A stretch of 64,000 nt of DNA from Vampirovibrio chlorellavorus (GTDB lineage Bacteria; Cyanobacteriota; Vampirovibrionia; Vampirovibrionales; Vampirovibrionaceae). The stretch lies in contig LAPX01000007.1 of NCBI GenBank assembly GCA_001858525.1, positions 372,001 to 436,000 of the forward strand. The letters are read 5' to 3'. The translations under genes were made by a program, and so were the position numbers. Position 1 is the first letter of the stretch. Each line of letters starts with the position of its first letter. Of this stretch, positions 1 through 8,488 are shown in pieces. The notes under the pieces were generated by a model that worked only from the letters and a program-made list of their open reading frames with translations, ran no database searches and was not told the origin of the DNA.

Positions 1-1
1 G

Positions 2-802
2 GATGCCCGAGAGAAGCTATCAGAAACGCACTACCATCTGGTCATCTCTGATATCAATATGCCCGAGGAAGATGGCTTTTCGCTGATCCAGTTCGTGAAC
101 AAAGAATACCCCCAAACCCGCACGGCCATGATCACCGCCTACAAAGTAGAAGATTATGTACGCAACGCCAAAAAGACCGGGGTCTTCAATATCATTGCCA
201 AAACCGCCCCTTTCGATTTTGAAGAACTCTCCACAGTGGTAAACAACCTGCTGGAACCCGCCTCTGCCTTTGGCATTGAAACCTACATGGACCCGCTGGC
301 TCCCTTGTCGCAAATTGTGTTGACCAGCAGCGACGATATTTCGGTGGCCTTTGAAAGCCTGCAAGGCTTTTTAACCCAGGTTCAGGTGCCCAACCCCAAC
401 GATTTGCTGACCGCCGTGATTGAGGCCATTACCAACGCCGTTTATCACGTGGCCAAATTGCCGGATGGCTCCCTGAAGTATGAAAAGGGCCAGCGCATCG
501 AGCAACTGGAAGAGAGCGAATACGTCTACATTTATTACGGACAAGATTTAGAGCGCATTGGCATTGCCATTGTCGATCAGGGCGGACGCATCACCGCCGA
601 GGAAGTACTGTACTGGCTGGATCGCAACATCAGCGGCACCGGGTTAATGGACACCCACGGACGGGGCATGTACCTCATTCACCGGCTGGTGGATCGGTTG
701 CTCATCAACATTGCCCCCGGCCAGCGCACCGAAATTATTATGCTGAATTACCGCAATCAGATTCACAGCGCCAATAAACCCATTTATATCAATCAGCTTT
801 AA
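2..802 (+). CDS. Response regulator receiver fused to HATPase (anti-sigma kinase-like), 5' truncated
   Basis: The frame is open to the window edge, so the N-terminus is missing. The fragment begins inside a receiver domain: the phospho-acceptor Asp is at nt 50-52 (ISDINMP), followed by the conserved Thr (MITAYK) and Lys (IIAKTAP). After about 30 linker residues comes a GHKL ATPase domain of RsbW/anti-sigma type, with N-box EAITNAVYH, G1-like IVDQGG and G2 HGRGMYLI. There is no dimerisation H-box and no DNA-binding output. The domain order suggests a phosphorylation-controlled partner-switching protein that phosphorylates or sequesters an anti-sigma antagonist. Inference: the partner genes lie upstream, outside the window. 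Confident for the domains, less so for the role. Confidence 0.88.
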   Translation, partial: DAREKLSETHYHLVISDINMPEEDGFSLIQFVNKEYPQTRTAMITAYKVEDYVRNAKKTGVFNIIAKTAPFDFEELSTVVNNLLEPASAFGIETYMDPLAPLSQIVLTSSDDISVAFESLQGFLTQVQVPNPNDLLTAVIEAITNAVYHVAKLPDGSLKYEKGQRIEQLEESEYVYIYYGQDLERIGIAIVDQGGRITAEEVLYWLDRNISGTGLMDTHGRGMYLIHRLVDRLLINIAPGQRTEIIMLNYRNQIHSANKPIYINQL

Positions 803-1040
803 GACAACACCGCTCGCAATTTACCTCACGGAAACCAAAGCGCTCCATGAGAACTGCCAGAGAAGCCATGCCATGGGCGGACGGATCATGATTTACATTT
901 GTTGATATTTTGGGGTTGAATAGCATCAGCTTATTTTCAGGCGCTTTTATTGGGTCACGACTCAAGCTGTCCTGAGGTCCCAATCGTTTCAGCGCAGCCC
1001 GCCATCAAATCCATCATCCGCATGGAAGGAGAATTCTTTT

Positions 1041-1979
1041 ATGGTCGCACCCATTGGTTTAGCTGGTTCCTCTCGCCTCCAACAAAGATCGGTCCAATCC
1101 CCCAAATTTGGCAACACCCCCCCAACGCCACCAGTCCCCGCCACGCCTAGTGAGACACAGGGTTGCTGCGGTGGGGCAGGGCACGAGCATCATGAACAAC
1201 CAACAGGCCCTGCAGCAGTTAAGCCAACTAGCACATCAACAACGGCCTCCAGAATTGGTCAAATGGTACAGTCCCTGTTTAGCGCTACACGTAATGGCTT
1301 TGCCTCACTCACCTCTTTCCTCTCCTCCTTATCCAGCACAACAGGCGAAACTCAAGCTGGCGAAAGTGATCCAACAACAAAATTTCTTAATTCAGAAGTT
1401 GAAAGTTTAAGTAAAGAGAAGAAAATTGCTTTGTCAGTGCTTACCGAAAATCAGAAAGCCAAATACCAAAAGGCATTGAACGAGGCTAAAGAATTTTTAA
1501 ATAACGGAGATGAAGTAGACCTACCAGCCATCGTGGAACACCTTCTGAAGGTTCGGCAGGACATATCATCATCAGCCACAGCAGGTGAAGCGGCCGCTCC
1601 TCAAAGCCCGGCGACAGGTGGGCAAGCCGCCTCAACACCACAAGGGACTCCAGAAAACGGCGACGCTGCAGCGCCCAGCGGGGAACAAAGCGTGCAAGGC
1701 GCCACAGGTCCTAGCGCAGTGAGCGATGCCCCTGCTCCGGAAGAGCCTAAGCAGCCGGCAGCCAACAATAATACTGAAGCGGCAAAGAAAGAAGAACAGA
1801 ACTGGAAGAACGGCTATATTGGCTGGAAGGCCGGCATTGGCGCCGCACTTCTGGCCGGTGGTATCGCCCTGAAAATGACTATCATCGGCATTGTGCCCGG
1901 CCTGATTATGGCGGGCGTGGGCACCGCCTTGATGGGCTGGGGCGGTATTAACTGGCTCTCCAAAGACAAAAAAGACTAG
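1041..1979 (+). CDS. Hypothetical protein, disordered Pro/Ser/Ala-rich with C-terminal transmembrane hairpin
   Basis: I recognise no family. An AAGGAG ribosome binding site lies a few bases before the ATG. The 312-residue product starts with a low-complexity stretch holding a Phe-Gly motif (PKFGN, about residue 22) and a Cys/His patch (GCCGG-GHEHH, about residues 42-51) that could bind metal. A charged helix follows (about 110-170), then a Pro/Ala/Gly-rich linker. The C-terminus has two closely spaced Gly/Ala-rich hydrophobic segments and ends in a Lys/Asp tail. No classical signal peptide is seen. The next gene has a similar plan without obvious sequence identity. A translocated or membrane-inserted effector is one possibility; that is inference from architecture only. 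Confidence 0.75.
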   Translation: MVAPIGLAGSSRLQQRSVQSPKFGNTPPTPPVPATPSETQGCCGGAGHEHHEQPTGPAAVKPTSTSTTASRIGQMVQSLFSATRNGFASLTSFLSSLSSTTGETQAGESDPTTKFLNSEVESLSKEKKIALSVLTENQKAKYQKALNEAKEFLNNGDEVDLPAIVEHLLKVRQDISSSATAGEAAAPQSPATGGQAASTPQGTPENGDAAAPSGEQSVQGATGPSAVSDAPAPEEPKQPAANNNTEAAKKEEQNWKNGYIGWKAGIGAALLAGGIALKMTIIGIVPGLIMAGVGTALMGWGGINWLSKDKKD

Positions 1980-2005
1980 CCACCACCCGACACTTATTGA
2001 CGCTG

Positions 2006-2042
2006 AAACCTGCCCAGTCCCAATTGAGGAATGGGCAGGTTT
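2006..2042 (+). terminator. Probable rho-independent terminator
   Basis: A perfect 11-bp stem (AAACCTGCCCA pairing with TGGGCAGGTTT) with a 15-nt loop, ending in TTTT, starts 26 bases after the stop of the preceding gene. Confidence 0.7.
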
Positions 2043-2167
2043 TCGCTATGTTAACAGACGTCAAACAATATGAGACGCTCTTCTCCCTGACCCGCAAGTG
2101 TGAACACGCCTTGCCAACCACCCACCGAATCACGCTATAAACAGCGCCCTTTAGCAGGAGATTCTGT

Positions 2168-2857
2168 ATGCAACTGTCCTCCACCCAGCAGCCAACCCGT
2201 TCCGCGGCCAGCAGAGCGCATTCAACCCCCTCTCCACGTAGCGGCTTCCGGGATAAAACCACCCCTGGTAAGCAACAGCCTCCCTCGGAAGACTCACCAC
2301 CTGAAGGTCCCACCATTTGCCTGGGAACGACCACACCCAACCACACTACCGAACTGTCCCTGCCCGTGGTGATCATTCAACCCCATCACCCCGTTGAGAT
2401 AAACCTGCCCACCGGAATACTCTCACCCAGTACCCCCACAACACCTCACGCCCGGCACACCGAAGCACTTAGAGCGCTTCAGAATATGAGAACTTTAGAC
2501 ACGTCCATGCCGCCCACCGCAGAGCCGGCTCAGCGAAACACTTCATTTGTGCGAAGTAAACTGATACCCGTTTTCGCGGCCACCAGTGGCACCAGCCTGA
2601 TCACTTTCGGTTCAGTCCTGCTCTCCCAGGCCTTCGATGAACACCGCCAATACAATCTGACTGACAACGTCCTGAAATCTTCTTTTGGCACGCTCATGAT
2701 TGGAATCGGTAGCATTGTGAATATTATCACCCTTTCCAACGCCTCAAAACCGTTATGGCGGCGCTGGAGGCAACGCTCACAAAACACGGGAGAGCCGGTG
2801 CAAACCGTACCGCAGGCAAATCCACCTGCCCCGATCGTTCCAGAGCATTTACCCTAG
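2168..2857 (+). CDS. Hypothetical protein, Pro-rich N-terminus with C-terminal transmembrane hairpin
   Basis: No family recognised. The ATG is preceded by AGGAG (nt 2157-2161). The 229-residue product has about 125 residues rich in Pro, Ser and Thr, likely disordered, then two hydrophobic segments (about residues 133-155 and 175-190) separated by a short polar loop, then a basic C-terminal tail with repeated Arg and Trp. No signal peptide. It repeats the plan of the gene upstream: long disordered head, bilobed hydrophobic region, charged tail. It ends tail-to-tail with the protease gene, the two stop codons sharing the four bases CTAG at 2854-2857. Confidence 0.68.
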   Translation: MQLSSTQQPTRSAASRAHSTPSPRSGFRDKTTPGKQQPPSEDSPPEGPTICLGTTTPNHTTELSLPVVIIQPHHPVEINLPTGILSPSTPTTPHARHTEALRALQNMRTLDTSMPPTAEPAQRNTSFVRSKLIPVFAATSGTSLITFGSVLLSQAFDEHRQYNLTDNVLKSSFGTLMIGIGSIVNIITLSNASKPLWRRWRQRSQNTGEPVQTVPQANPPAPIVPEHLP

Positions 2858-3663
2858 TACTGAGCACCCACTTTTTGCAGCAGCATGGACACATTGGCGA
2901 TGCCATCGGTGTCCTGATAGCGATAACGAATCACCGGTTGCTTGCTGATGGCGGCCACGGTGGCTGGCAGCGGCTGCTGATTGGCCAAAGCCAACAGAAA
3001 GCTTTTCACGGTGTTGGCAGGCACGGCAAACCCAATACCAATGTTGGATCGATTGCCATCCGGGTTGAAAATAGACTGGTTAATGCCGATGATATAGCCC
3101 TGCGTGTCCAGCAAGGGGCCGCCAGAGTTACCGGGATTGATGGCCGCATCGGTCTGAATGCGGTTCCGTTCCCCGTCAATGCGGCTGATAATGCCGGTGG
3201 TCAGGGTGCGCTCAAAGCCATAGGGGTTGCCAATGGCCAGCACTTTCTGGCCCACTTTCACCTTGGAGGAGTCTCCCAGCTTCAGGAAGGGTAAATTACC
3301 GCCCAGATTGACCCGCAACAGGGCCAAATCCGACTTTTCACCGGCCCGACCCAACACACTGGCTGGCCCCCGGCGTCCATCGGCCAAGGAGACCTGCACC
3401 GTGGTGGCGTTGCCAATGACGTGGCTGGAGGTCAGAATAATGCCGGTTTCATCAATCAAGACGCCAGCGCCACGGGAGGGACGACCATCGACCAGGGCAT
3501 TGATGGTCACCACCGCCTGAGCAGCCCGCTCATAAACCCCAATGTTTTCCTGCTCCTCGGTATCGAACTGGGGGGCGTAGGCCAGCGCCGCTGCGGGGGC
3601 ACCCATCACACACAGAGTACTGAATACGGTCAACAGGGTTAAAATGAATCGATGAGCAGGCAT
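2854..3663 (-). CDS. Secreted trypsin-like serine protease (HtrA/DegP-type, no PDZ domain)
   Basis: A 269-residue S1C-family protease. An N-terminal signal peptide (hydrophobic core about residues 7-28, Ala-rich end) indicates export to the periplasm or surface. The catalytic triad is intact: His81 (SSHVIG), Asp112 (SDLALL) and Ser180 (NPGNSGGP). The chain stops about 75 residues after the Ser, so the PDZ domains normal for DegP/DegS are absent. It therefore resembles the PDZ-less 'trypsin-like peptidase' members and probably cannot use PDZ-mediated substrate sensing. It stands alone on the minus strand, convergent with the preceding gene. A quality-control or processing role is inferred; substrates are unknown. 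Confidence 0.9.
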   Translation of the reverse strand: MPAHRFILTLLTVFSTLCVMGAPAAALAYAPQFDTEEQENIGVYERAAQAVVTINALVDGRPSRGAGVLIDETGIILTSSHVIGNATTVQVSLADGRRGPASVLGRAGEKSDLALLRVNLGGNLPFLKLGDSSKVKVGQKVLAIGNPYGFERTLTTGIISRIDGERNRIQTDAAINPGNSGGPLLDTQGYIIGINQSIFNPDGNRSNIGIGFAVPANTVKSFLLALANQQPLPATVAAISKQPVIRYRYQDTDGIANVSMLLQKVGAQY

Positions 3664-3994
3664 ATGGTAAAAACACTCCGTGACATTGAGGGTAGGCAGC
3701 GAATTTATAGAAATCGAAGCCGGTAAAATCGGAATTGGCCTATGAAACCCTTGGATTTAGGGCCAGCCTTTGAACTTGGTTAGATAAAGACCGGACATAA
3801 AATAGAATTGCTAATTATTTTCAAACAACTTTGTTGGAAAGACAAACGGGGCTGTGATAGGTTTGGAATGAGCAGGGGTTTGCTTATAATGAGGGAAGTA
3901 AAAAAGGGGCTGTTGCCATGCGCTGTCCCCTGAACGCTCCGCCAAACTGAAAGCCAAACAACAGTAAGCCAAACATAGTAAGAGGGTTTAAACC
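3664..3994. other. Intergenic region between protease gene and lipA
   Basis: About 330 bases between divergent genes. I see a strong -10-like TATAAT at 3885-3890 pointing to lipA and a Shine-Dalgarno-like AGAGGG at 3981-3986. Small ORFs here show no coding character. No riboswitch or repeat was recognised. Confidence 0.55.
3862..3890 (+). promoter_or_regulatory. Probable promoter of the lipA/2-oxoacid dehydrogenase operon
   Basis: A consensus TATAAT (3885-3890) lies 17 bp after a weak -35-like TTTGGA (3862-3867). The predicted transcript would start near 3897, giving a leader of about 100 nt before lipA. The -35 match is poor (3 of 6), so the assignment rests on the -10 and the position. Confidence 0.5.
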
Positions 3995-4963
3995 ATTTCT
4001 GCCGGACACACCCCCCGAACCCCATCCACAGTCAGCCGCAAACCGGACTGGCTCAAGGTGCGCCCCCCCACTGGCGAGCGCTACTTTGAACTGAAGGGCA
4101 TCTCCAAATCATTGGGCTTGGCCACCGTTTGCGAAGAAGCCCGCTGCCCCAACATCGGGGAATGCTGGGCCGGTGGTACAGCCACCTTTATGGTGATGGG
4201 AGAAGTGTGTACCCGAGGCTGCCGCTTTTGCGCGGTCAAAACCGGAAACCCCGACGGCTGGCTGGATCATGAAGAACCGGACAAACTGGCCAACGTCATT
4301 CGTCAAGCCAGCTGGGAATACGTGGTACTGACCTCCGTGGACCGGGATGACTTGCCCGACGGGGGAGCGACGCACTTTGCCCGCTGTGTCACTGAAATTA
4401 AAAAAGCAAATCCGGACATTATAGTAGAAGTGCTCATTCCCGACTTTCAGGGTGAAGAAGCCCCACTAAGAGTACTGCTGGACAGCCAACCGGATGTGAT
4501 TGCCCAAAACGTGGAAACCGTGGAGCGCCTGACCCACCCCGTGCGGGATCGCCGGGCCGGATACCAGCAAACCCTGACCCTACTGGAACGGATTAAAACC
4601 TGGCAGCCGGATCGCTTTACCAAGTCTTCCATTATGCTGGGCCTGGGCGAAACCGATGCCGAAGTTCGCCAGTGCATGGCCGACTTACGGGCCCATGGCG
4701 TGGATATTTTAACGCTGGGCCAGTACTTGCAGCCCACGCCCAAACATTTGCGGGTTATCGACTTTATTCCCCCACAGAAATTCAAGGAATGGCAACACAT
4801 TGCCGAAGAAGAATTTGGCTTTTTGTATTGCGCATCTGGACCGCTGGTCCGAAGCTCTTACCGGGCCGGAGAATTTTTTATCAAAGGCGTCATTGAGGCC
4901 CGCAAAGAGGCCGGAAACCAGACGCCCTCATCATTCACAAAGGAGACAGGCCATGAGCAGTAA
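3995..4963 (+). CDS. lipA: Lipoyl synthase
   Basis: Radical-SAM enzyme that inserts two sulfurs into protein-bound octanoyl groups. Both cluster motifs are present: CX4CX5C ([12 protein letters not shown]) and the radical-SAM CX3CX2C (CTRGCRFC), with RSSYRAGE near the C-terminus. The obvious start is GTG at 4058, but the in-frame codons before it read RKPDWLKV, which matches the conserved RKPEWMK-like N-terminus of LipA. The only start-like codon that includes it is ATT at 3995, eight bases after AGAGGG (3981-3986); a stop lies just upstream at 3989-3991. I therefore place the start at ATT (322 residues). It overlaps the E1alpha gene by 11 nt. Gene identity is certain; the exact start is an inference. 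Confidence 0.93.
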   Translation: MSAGHTPRTPSTVSRKPDWLKVRPPTGERYFELKGISKSLGLATVCEEARCPNIGECWAGGTATFMVMGEVCTRGCRFCAVKTGNPDGWLDHEEPDKLANVIRQASWEYVVLTSVDRDDLPDGGATHFARCVTEIKKANPDIIVEVLIPDFQGEEAPLRVLLDSQPDVIAQNVETVERLTHPVRDRRAGYQQTLTLLERIKTWQPDRFTKSSIMLGLGETDAEVRQCMADLRAHGVDILTLGQYLQPTPKHLRVIDFIPPQKFKEWQHIAEEEFGFLYCASGPLVRSSYRAGEFFIKGVIEARKEAGNQTPSSFTKETGHEQ

Positions 4964-6089
4964 ATCCGCTGACATCCCCAATTCGGCACCCCTGCTTCGG
5001 GCGATGACGGAAAGCGCCAAGGCGGGCCAGTTACCGGAAGGCCTCACTGCCGATGAATTAAAGCAGATGTATGAAGGCATGATCCTGATTCGGGCCTACG
5101 ATGAGCGCCAGAAAAAATTACAGCGCAGCGGGCGGATCGGGTTTTGCGTCACCTCCACCGGCGAGGAAGCCACCCAGGTGGGGATTGGCCATGCCTTGGC
5201 CGATCAGGACTGGATTTTTGGCTACTACCGCCAGTACGGCATGATGTTGTACAAGGGCGCCCCCGTTACCGAGCTGGCCGATCACCTCTTCGGCAACCGG
5301 GATGACTACGCCAAGGGCCGCCAAATGCCCGCCCACTATACCAACCGCCGGGTCAACTTTGTCAGTTCCTCCAGCGTCATTGGCACCCACCTGATTCATG
5401 CCGCCGGGGCCGCTATGGCGGCTAAGTACAAAAAAGACAATGCCGTCATCACCACCTTTATTGGGGATGGGGGGACTTCCGCCAACGATTTCCACTCCTG
5501 TATGACCTTTGCCGGTGTTTACAAACCGCCGCTGGTTATTTTTATTGTCAATAACCAGTACGCCATTTCCCAGCCTGTCTCCAAACAGTGCGGCGCGGAA
5601 ACCCTGCACCTGAAAGGCGCTGGCTACGGTGTGCCTGCCGTTCGGGTGGATGGTAACGATGTGATCGCCGTTTATAATGCCTCCCGGGACGCCTTTGCCC
5701 GGGCACGGGCCGGAGAAGGCCCCACCCTGATTGAATTGTACACATACCGGGTCGGCCCGCACTCCTCCTCCGATGACCCCACCCGCTACCGGGGCAACGA
5801 AAGTGACCAGTGGCTGACTGAGGATCGTGACCCCATTGCCCGCACTCGCCACTACTTAAAGTCGTTGGAACTGTGGGATGAGGCTTACGAGGCCAAAATC
5901 TGGGAAGACGCCCAAAACAAGGTCAACGAAGGCACCAGTGACTCCGCCCAAAAGCCGGAACCCGACTGGAATTCCCTGTTTGAAGATGTCTACGCCGAAC
6001 TGCCCCCAGCTTTGGCCCGTCAGCGAGATGAACTCATTGAACAGGAGAGCGAATTCCCCCGGCAGCAAGAAGGCGAGTTTCCGTTATAG
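4953..6089 (+). CDS. 2-oxoacid dehydrogenase complex E1 component, alpha subunit
   Basis: Thiamine-diphosphate E1 alpha chain, 378 residues. The ThDP motif runs from GDG at residues 171-173 to NN at 200-201. The phosphorylation-loop region reads [11 protein letters not shown], which resembles branched-chain 2-oxoacid dehydrogenase E1alpha more than classical pyruvate dehydrogenase. The start at 4953 follows AGGAG and overlaps the end of lipA by 11 nt, implying translational coupling. A longer in-frame ORF begins at 4800 but lies inside lipA. With E1beta, E2 and E3 downstream it forms a complete complex; if no other complex exists in the genome it may act on pyruvate. Substrate specificity cannot be decided from sequence by eye. 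Confidence 0.93.
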   Translation: MSSKSADIPNSAPLLRAMTESAKAGQLPEGLTADELKQMYEGMILIRAYDERQKKLQRSGRIGFCVTSTGEEATQVGIGHALADQDWIFGYYRQYGMMLYKGAPVTELADHLFGNRDDYAKGRQMPAHYTNRRVNFVSSSSVIGTHLIHAAGAAMAAKYKKDNAVITTFIGDGGTSANDFHSCMTFAGVYKPPLVIFIVNNQYAISQPVSKQCGAETLHLKGAGYGVPAVRVDGNDVIAVYNASRDAFARARAGEGPTLIELYTYRVGPHSSSDDPTRYRGNESDQWLTEDRDPIARTRHYLKSLELWDEAYEAKIWEDAQNKVNEGTSDSAQKPEPDWNSLFEDVYAELPPALARQRDELIEQESEFPRQQEGEFPL

Positions 6090-6120
6090 GCTTTTGAGAG
6101 GCTCACAGGAGAGATTTAAA

Positions 6121-7101
6121 ATGGCTCAAATGACTTTATTACAGGCAATCAACGATGCCCTCAAAACCGAAATGCGCCGGGACAACCGGGTGGTGGTTTT
6201 TGGCGAGGATGTAGGCGTCAACGAAGGCGTCTTTCGGGCCACCGAAGGACTGACCAAGGAATTCGGCGAAGAACGGGCCTTTAGCACCCCGCTGACCGAA
6301 ACCGGCATTGTGGGCGCCGCCATTGGCATGGCCGTCTACGGGCTAAAACCCGTACCGGAAATCCAGTTTGCCGACTATATTTACCCAGCCTTCGATCAGG
6401 TGGTATCGGAGCTGGCCAAGTTTCGCTATCGTTCCGGCGGGGAGTACACCTGCCCAGTGGTCATTCGCACCCCTTATGGCGGCGGCATCCGGGGCGGCTT
6501 GTATCATTCCCAAAGCCCGGAAGCCTACTTTACCCATACTCCCGGCTTAAAAGTGGTTATCCCCTCCACCCCGGAAGACGCCAAGGGCCTGCTGGCCTCG
6601 GCCATTCGCGGTGAGGACCCGGTCATCTTCATGGAGCCCAAGAAGATTTACCGCTCCGTCAAAGGAGAAGTGCCGGAAGGCGAGTTTACCGTCCCCATTG
6701 GCCCGGCCCGTCTGGTGCAGGAGGGCAGCGACCTGTCTATTTTCTGTTACGGGGCCATGGTGGAGCCTTGCCGCCTGGCTGCGGAGAAGGCCCTGGAAAA
6801 AGAGGGCATTCGCTGCGAAATTATTGACCTGCGCACCCTGTACCCGGTGGATGAAGAGGCCATTTTGGCCTCGGTGCGTAAGACTGGCCGAGCGCTGATT
6901 GTGTATGAAGCCCCCAAAACCAGTGGGTACGGTGCTGAAATTGCAGCCCTGATTGCCGAGCGGGCTGTGGAGTATCTGGAAGCCCCCATCAAGCGTATTG
7001 GCGGCTTTGACACCCCCTTCCCCTACACCCTGGAGAAGATTTACGTGCCCGATGCCATCCGCATTTTCCTGGGCATCAAGGAAGTAATGGAATTTGAATA
7101 A
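6121..7101 (+). CDS. 2-oxoacid dehydrogenase complex E1 component, beta subunit
   Basis: E1 beta chain of 326 residues, the usual length. It has the pyrimidine-binding domain with FGEDVG and the conserved ThDP Glu region (STPLTETGIVG), then the transketolase C-terminal domain (about residues 195-320). AGGAG is located 10-14 bases before ATG 6121; an in-frame upstream extension to 5878 overlaps E1alpha and is not used. It pairs with the E1alpha chain 31 bases upstream to form the alpha2beta2 decarboxylase that loads the acyl group on E2. An intercistronic hairpin follows the stop codon. Confidence 0.95.
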   Translation: MAQMTLLQAINDALKTEMRRDNRVVVFGEDVGVNEGVFRATEGLTKEFGEERAFSTPLTETGIVGAAIGMAVYGLKPVPEIQFADYIYPAFDQVVSELAKFRYRSGGEYTCPVVIRTPYGGGIRGGLYHSQSPEAYFTHTPGLKVVIPSTPEDAKGLLASAIRGEDPVIFMEPKKIYRSVKGEVPEGEFTVPIGPARLVQEGSDLSIFCYGAMVEPCRLAAEKALEKEGIRCEIIDLRTLYPVDEEAILASVRKTGRALIVYEAPKTSGYGAEIAALIAERAVEYLEAPIKRIGGFDTPFPYTLEKIYVPDAIRIFLGIKEVMEFE

Positions 7102-7142
7102 GGTCAGACAGCCAAAAACCGCCTGACTGTTGTACTGACCTT
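7100..7142 (+). promoter_or_regulatory. Intercistronic hairpin between E1beta and E2 genes
   Basis: AAGGTCAG (7100-7107) pairs with CTGACCTT (7135-7142) and ACAG (7108-7111) with CTGT (7127-7130), leaving a 4-nt bulge; TTT follows. It overlaps the E1beta stop codon. It could be a weak terminator, an RNase stop or a processing site adjusting the E1:E2 ratio. Confidence 0.5.
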
Positions 7143-7171
7143 TGTGCATTTTTGAGGAGACTTTAGAGACT

Positions 7172-8446
7172 ATGGCCTACGAATTCAAGCTACCCGACAT
7201 CGGGGAAGGCGTCCATGAGGGCGAAATTGTACAGTGGCTGGTAAAGCCGGGCGATTTCGTCAAGGAAGATCAGGCCATTGTGGAAGTGATGACGGACAAG
7301 GTCACCGCGGAAATCCCGGCCCCGGTCAGTGGCGTCATTCAAGAACTGCGGGGCAAGGCCGGAGAGGTCATCACCGTGGGCAGCGTGATTGCCGTGTTTG
7401 GGGAGAAAGGCGCAGCCCCTGCCGCCAGTGAAAAAAGCGCTGAAAAAGCCGCTGAAGCCAGCCCCTCTGAGCTCAAGACCAACGGAAACGGACGCACCGC
7501 CACGGCCACGATTACCGCCCCCACTGAGCACTATGGCGATGCCAGTAAAGTATTAGCGGCCCCAGCCACCCGCAAACTGGCCCGCACCCTGGGTGTGGAT
7601 TTAAGTCAGGTCGCAGGCAGCGGCCCCCGTGGACGGGTCATCCCAGAAGATATTCGCAATTTTCAACCCGGCAGTGTCGCCCCAGCCACCCGACCAGCGA
7701 CCAGCGCTGCCGCAGCCAGTGTTATCCCCTCTCAAGGCGAGCGCCGGGTGCCCATGAGCGGTCTGCGCCGCAAGATTGCCGAGCATTTGGTCAAATCCAA
7801 GCAAACCGCCCCTCACTTCGCCTACGTGGAAGAGGTGGATATGAGCCGGCTGGTAGCCATGCGGGAAGAATTGATGCCCCTGGCCGAAGCCGAAGGCGTC
7901 AAGCTGAGTTATCTGCCCTTTGTGATGAAGGCGGTCATCGCCGGACTACGCAAGTACCCCATCCTCAATAGCCAGCTGGATGAGAAGACCCAAGAGCTGG
8001 TCTACAAGCACGATATCAACCTAGGCGTGGCCGTGGCCACCGAGCAGGGGTTGATTGTGCCGGTCATCAAGCAGGCCGATCACAAGAACCTGTTTACCCT
8101 GGCCACCGAAATCAAAACCCTGGCCGAAAAGGCTCGAAACGGCAAACTGACCCTGGACGAGCTGAAGGGCGGGACGTTTACCCTGACCAGTATTGGCTCC
8201 ATTGGTGGTTTGTTTGGCATCCCCATTATCAATTACCCGGAAGTGGCCATTATGGGCGTGAACAAGATTGAAAAACGCCCGGTAGTACGCACTATCAATG
8301 GGCACGATCAAATCGTCATTCGAGAAATGATGCACCTGTCCATTTCCTGCGATCACCGAGTGGTGGACGGGGCCGAGGCTGCCCTGTTCGTCAAGGAAGT
8401 CATTCAGTATCTGGAGAACCCCACCCGGCTGATTGCCGCCCTGTAG
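7172..8446 (+). CDS. 2-oxoacid dehydrogenase complex E2 (dihydrolipoamide acyltransferase)
   Basis: 424-residue E2. One N-terminal lipoyl domain (residues 1-80) has the lipoylated Lys43 in MTDK. A flexible Ala/Lys-rich linker is followed by a peripheral-subunit-binding domain (about 125-165) and the catalytic acyltransferase domain (about 190-424) with the active-site DHRVVDG (His395, Asp399). The lipoyl domain start (KLPDIGEG) resembles branched-chain or mixed-type E2s. GAGGAG at 7154-7159 supports ATG 7172. Lys43 is the expected target of LipA and LipB encoded at the two ends of this operon. Confidence 0.94.
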   Translation: MAYEFKLPDIGEGVHEGEIVQWLVKPGDFVKEDQAIVEVMTDKVTAEIPAPVSGVIQELRGKAGEVITVGSVIAVFGEKGAAPAASEKSAEKAAEASPSELKTNGNGRTATATITAPTEHYGDASKVLAAPATRKLARTLGVDLSQVAGSGPRGRVIPEDIRNFQPGSVAPATRPATSAAAASVIPSQGERRVPMSGLRRKIAEHLVKSKQTAPHFAYVEEVDMSRLVAMREELMPLAEAEGVKLSYLPFVMKAVIAGLRKYPILNSQLDEKTQELVYKHDINLGVAVATEQGLIVPVIKQADHKNLFTLATEIKTLAEKARNGKLTLDELKGGTFTLTSIGSIGGLFGIPIINYPEVAIMGVNKIEKRPVVRTINGHDQIVIREMMHLSISCDHRVVDGAEAALFVKEVIQYLENPTRLIAAL

Positions 8447-8488
8447 CCCTGTTTTTAAGCATTTTCCAGCAAAAAGGACACTGTCATT

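Noticed and set aside
3780-4025. 81-residue minus-strand ORF between the protease gene and lipA
   Set aside because: No ribosome binding site, no family features, and it overlaps the lipA promoter and leader.
5118-5852. Long 244-residue minus-strand ORF opposite E1alpha
   Set aside because: It is a shadow of a clearly coding plus-strand gene with intact catalytic motifs; the antisense product is Gly/Val-rich without domains.
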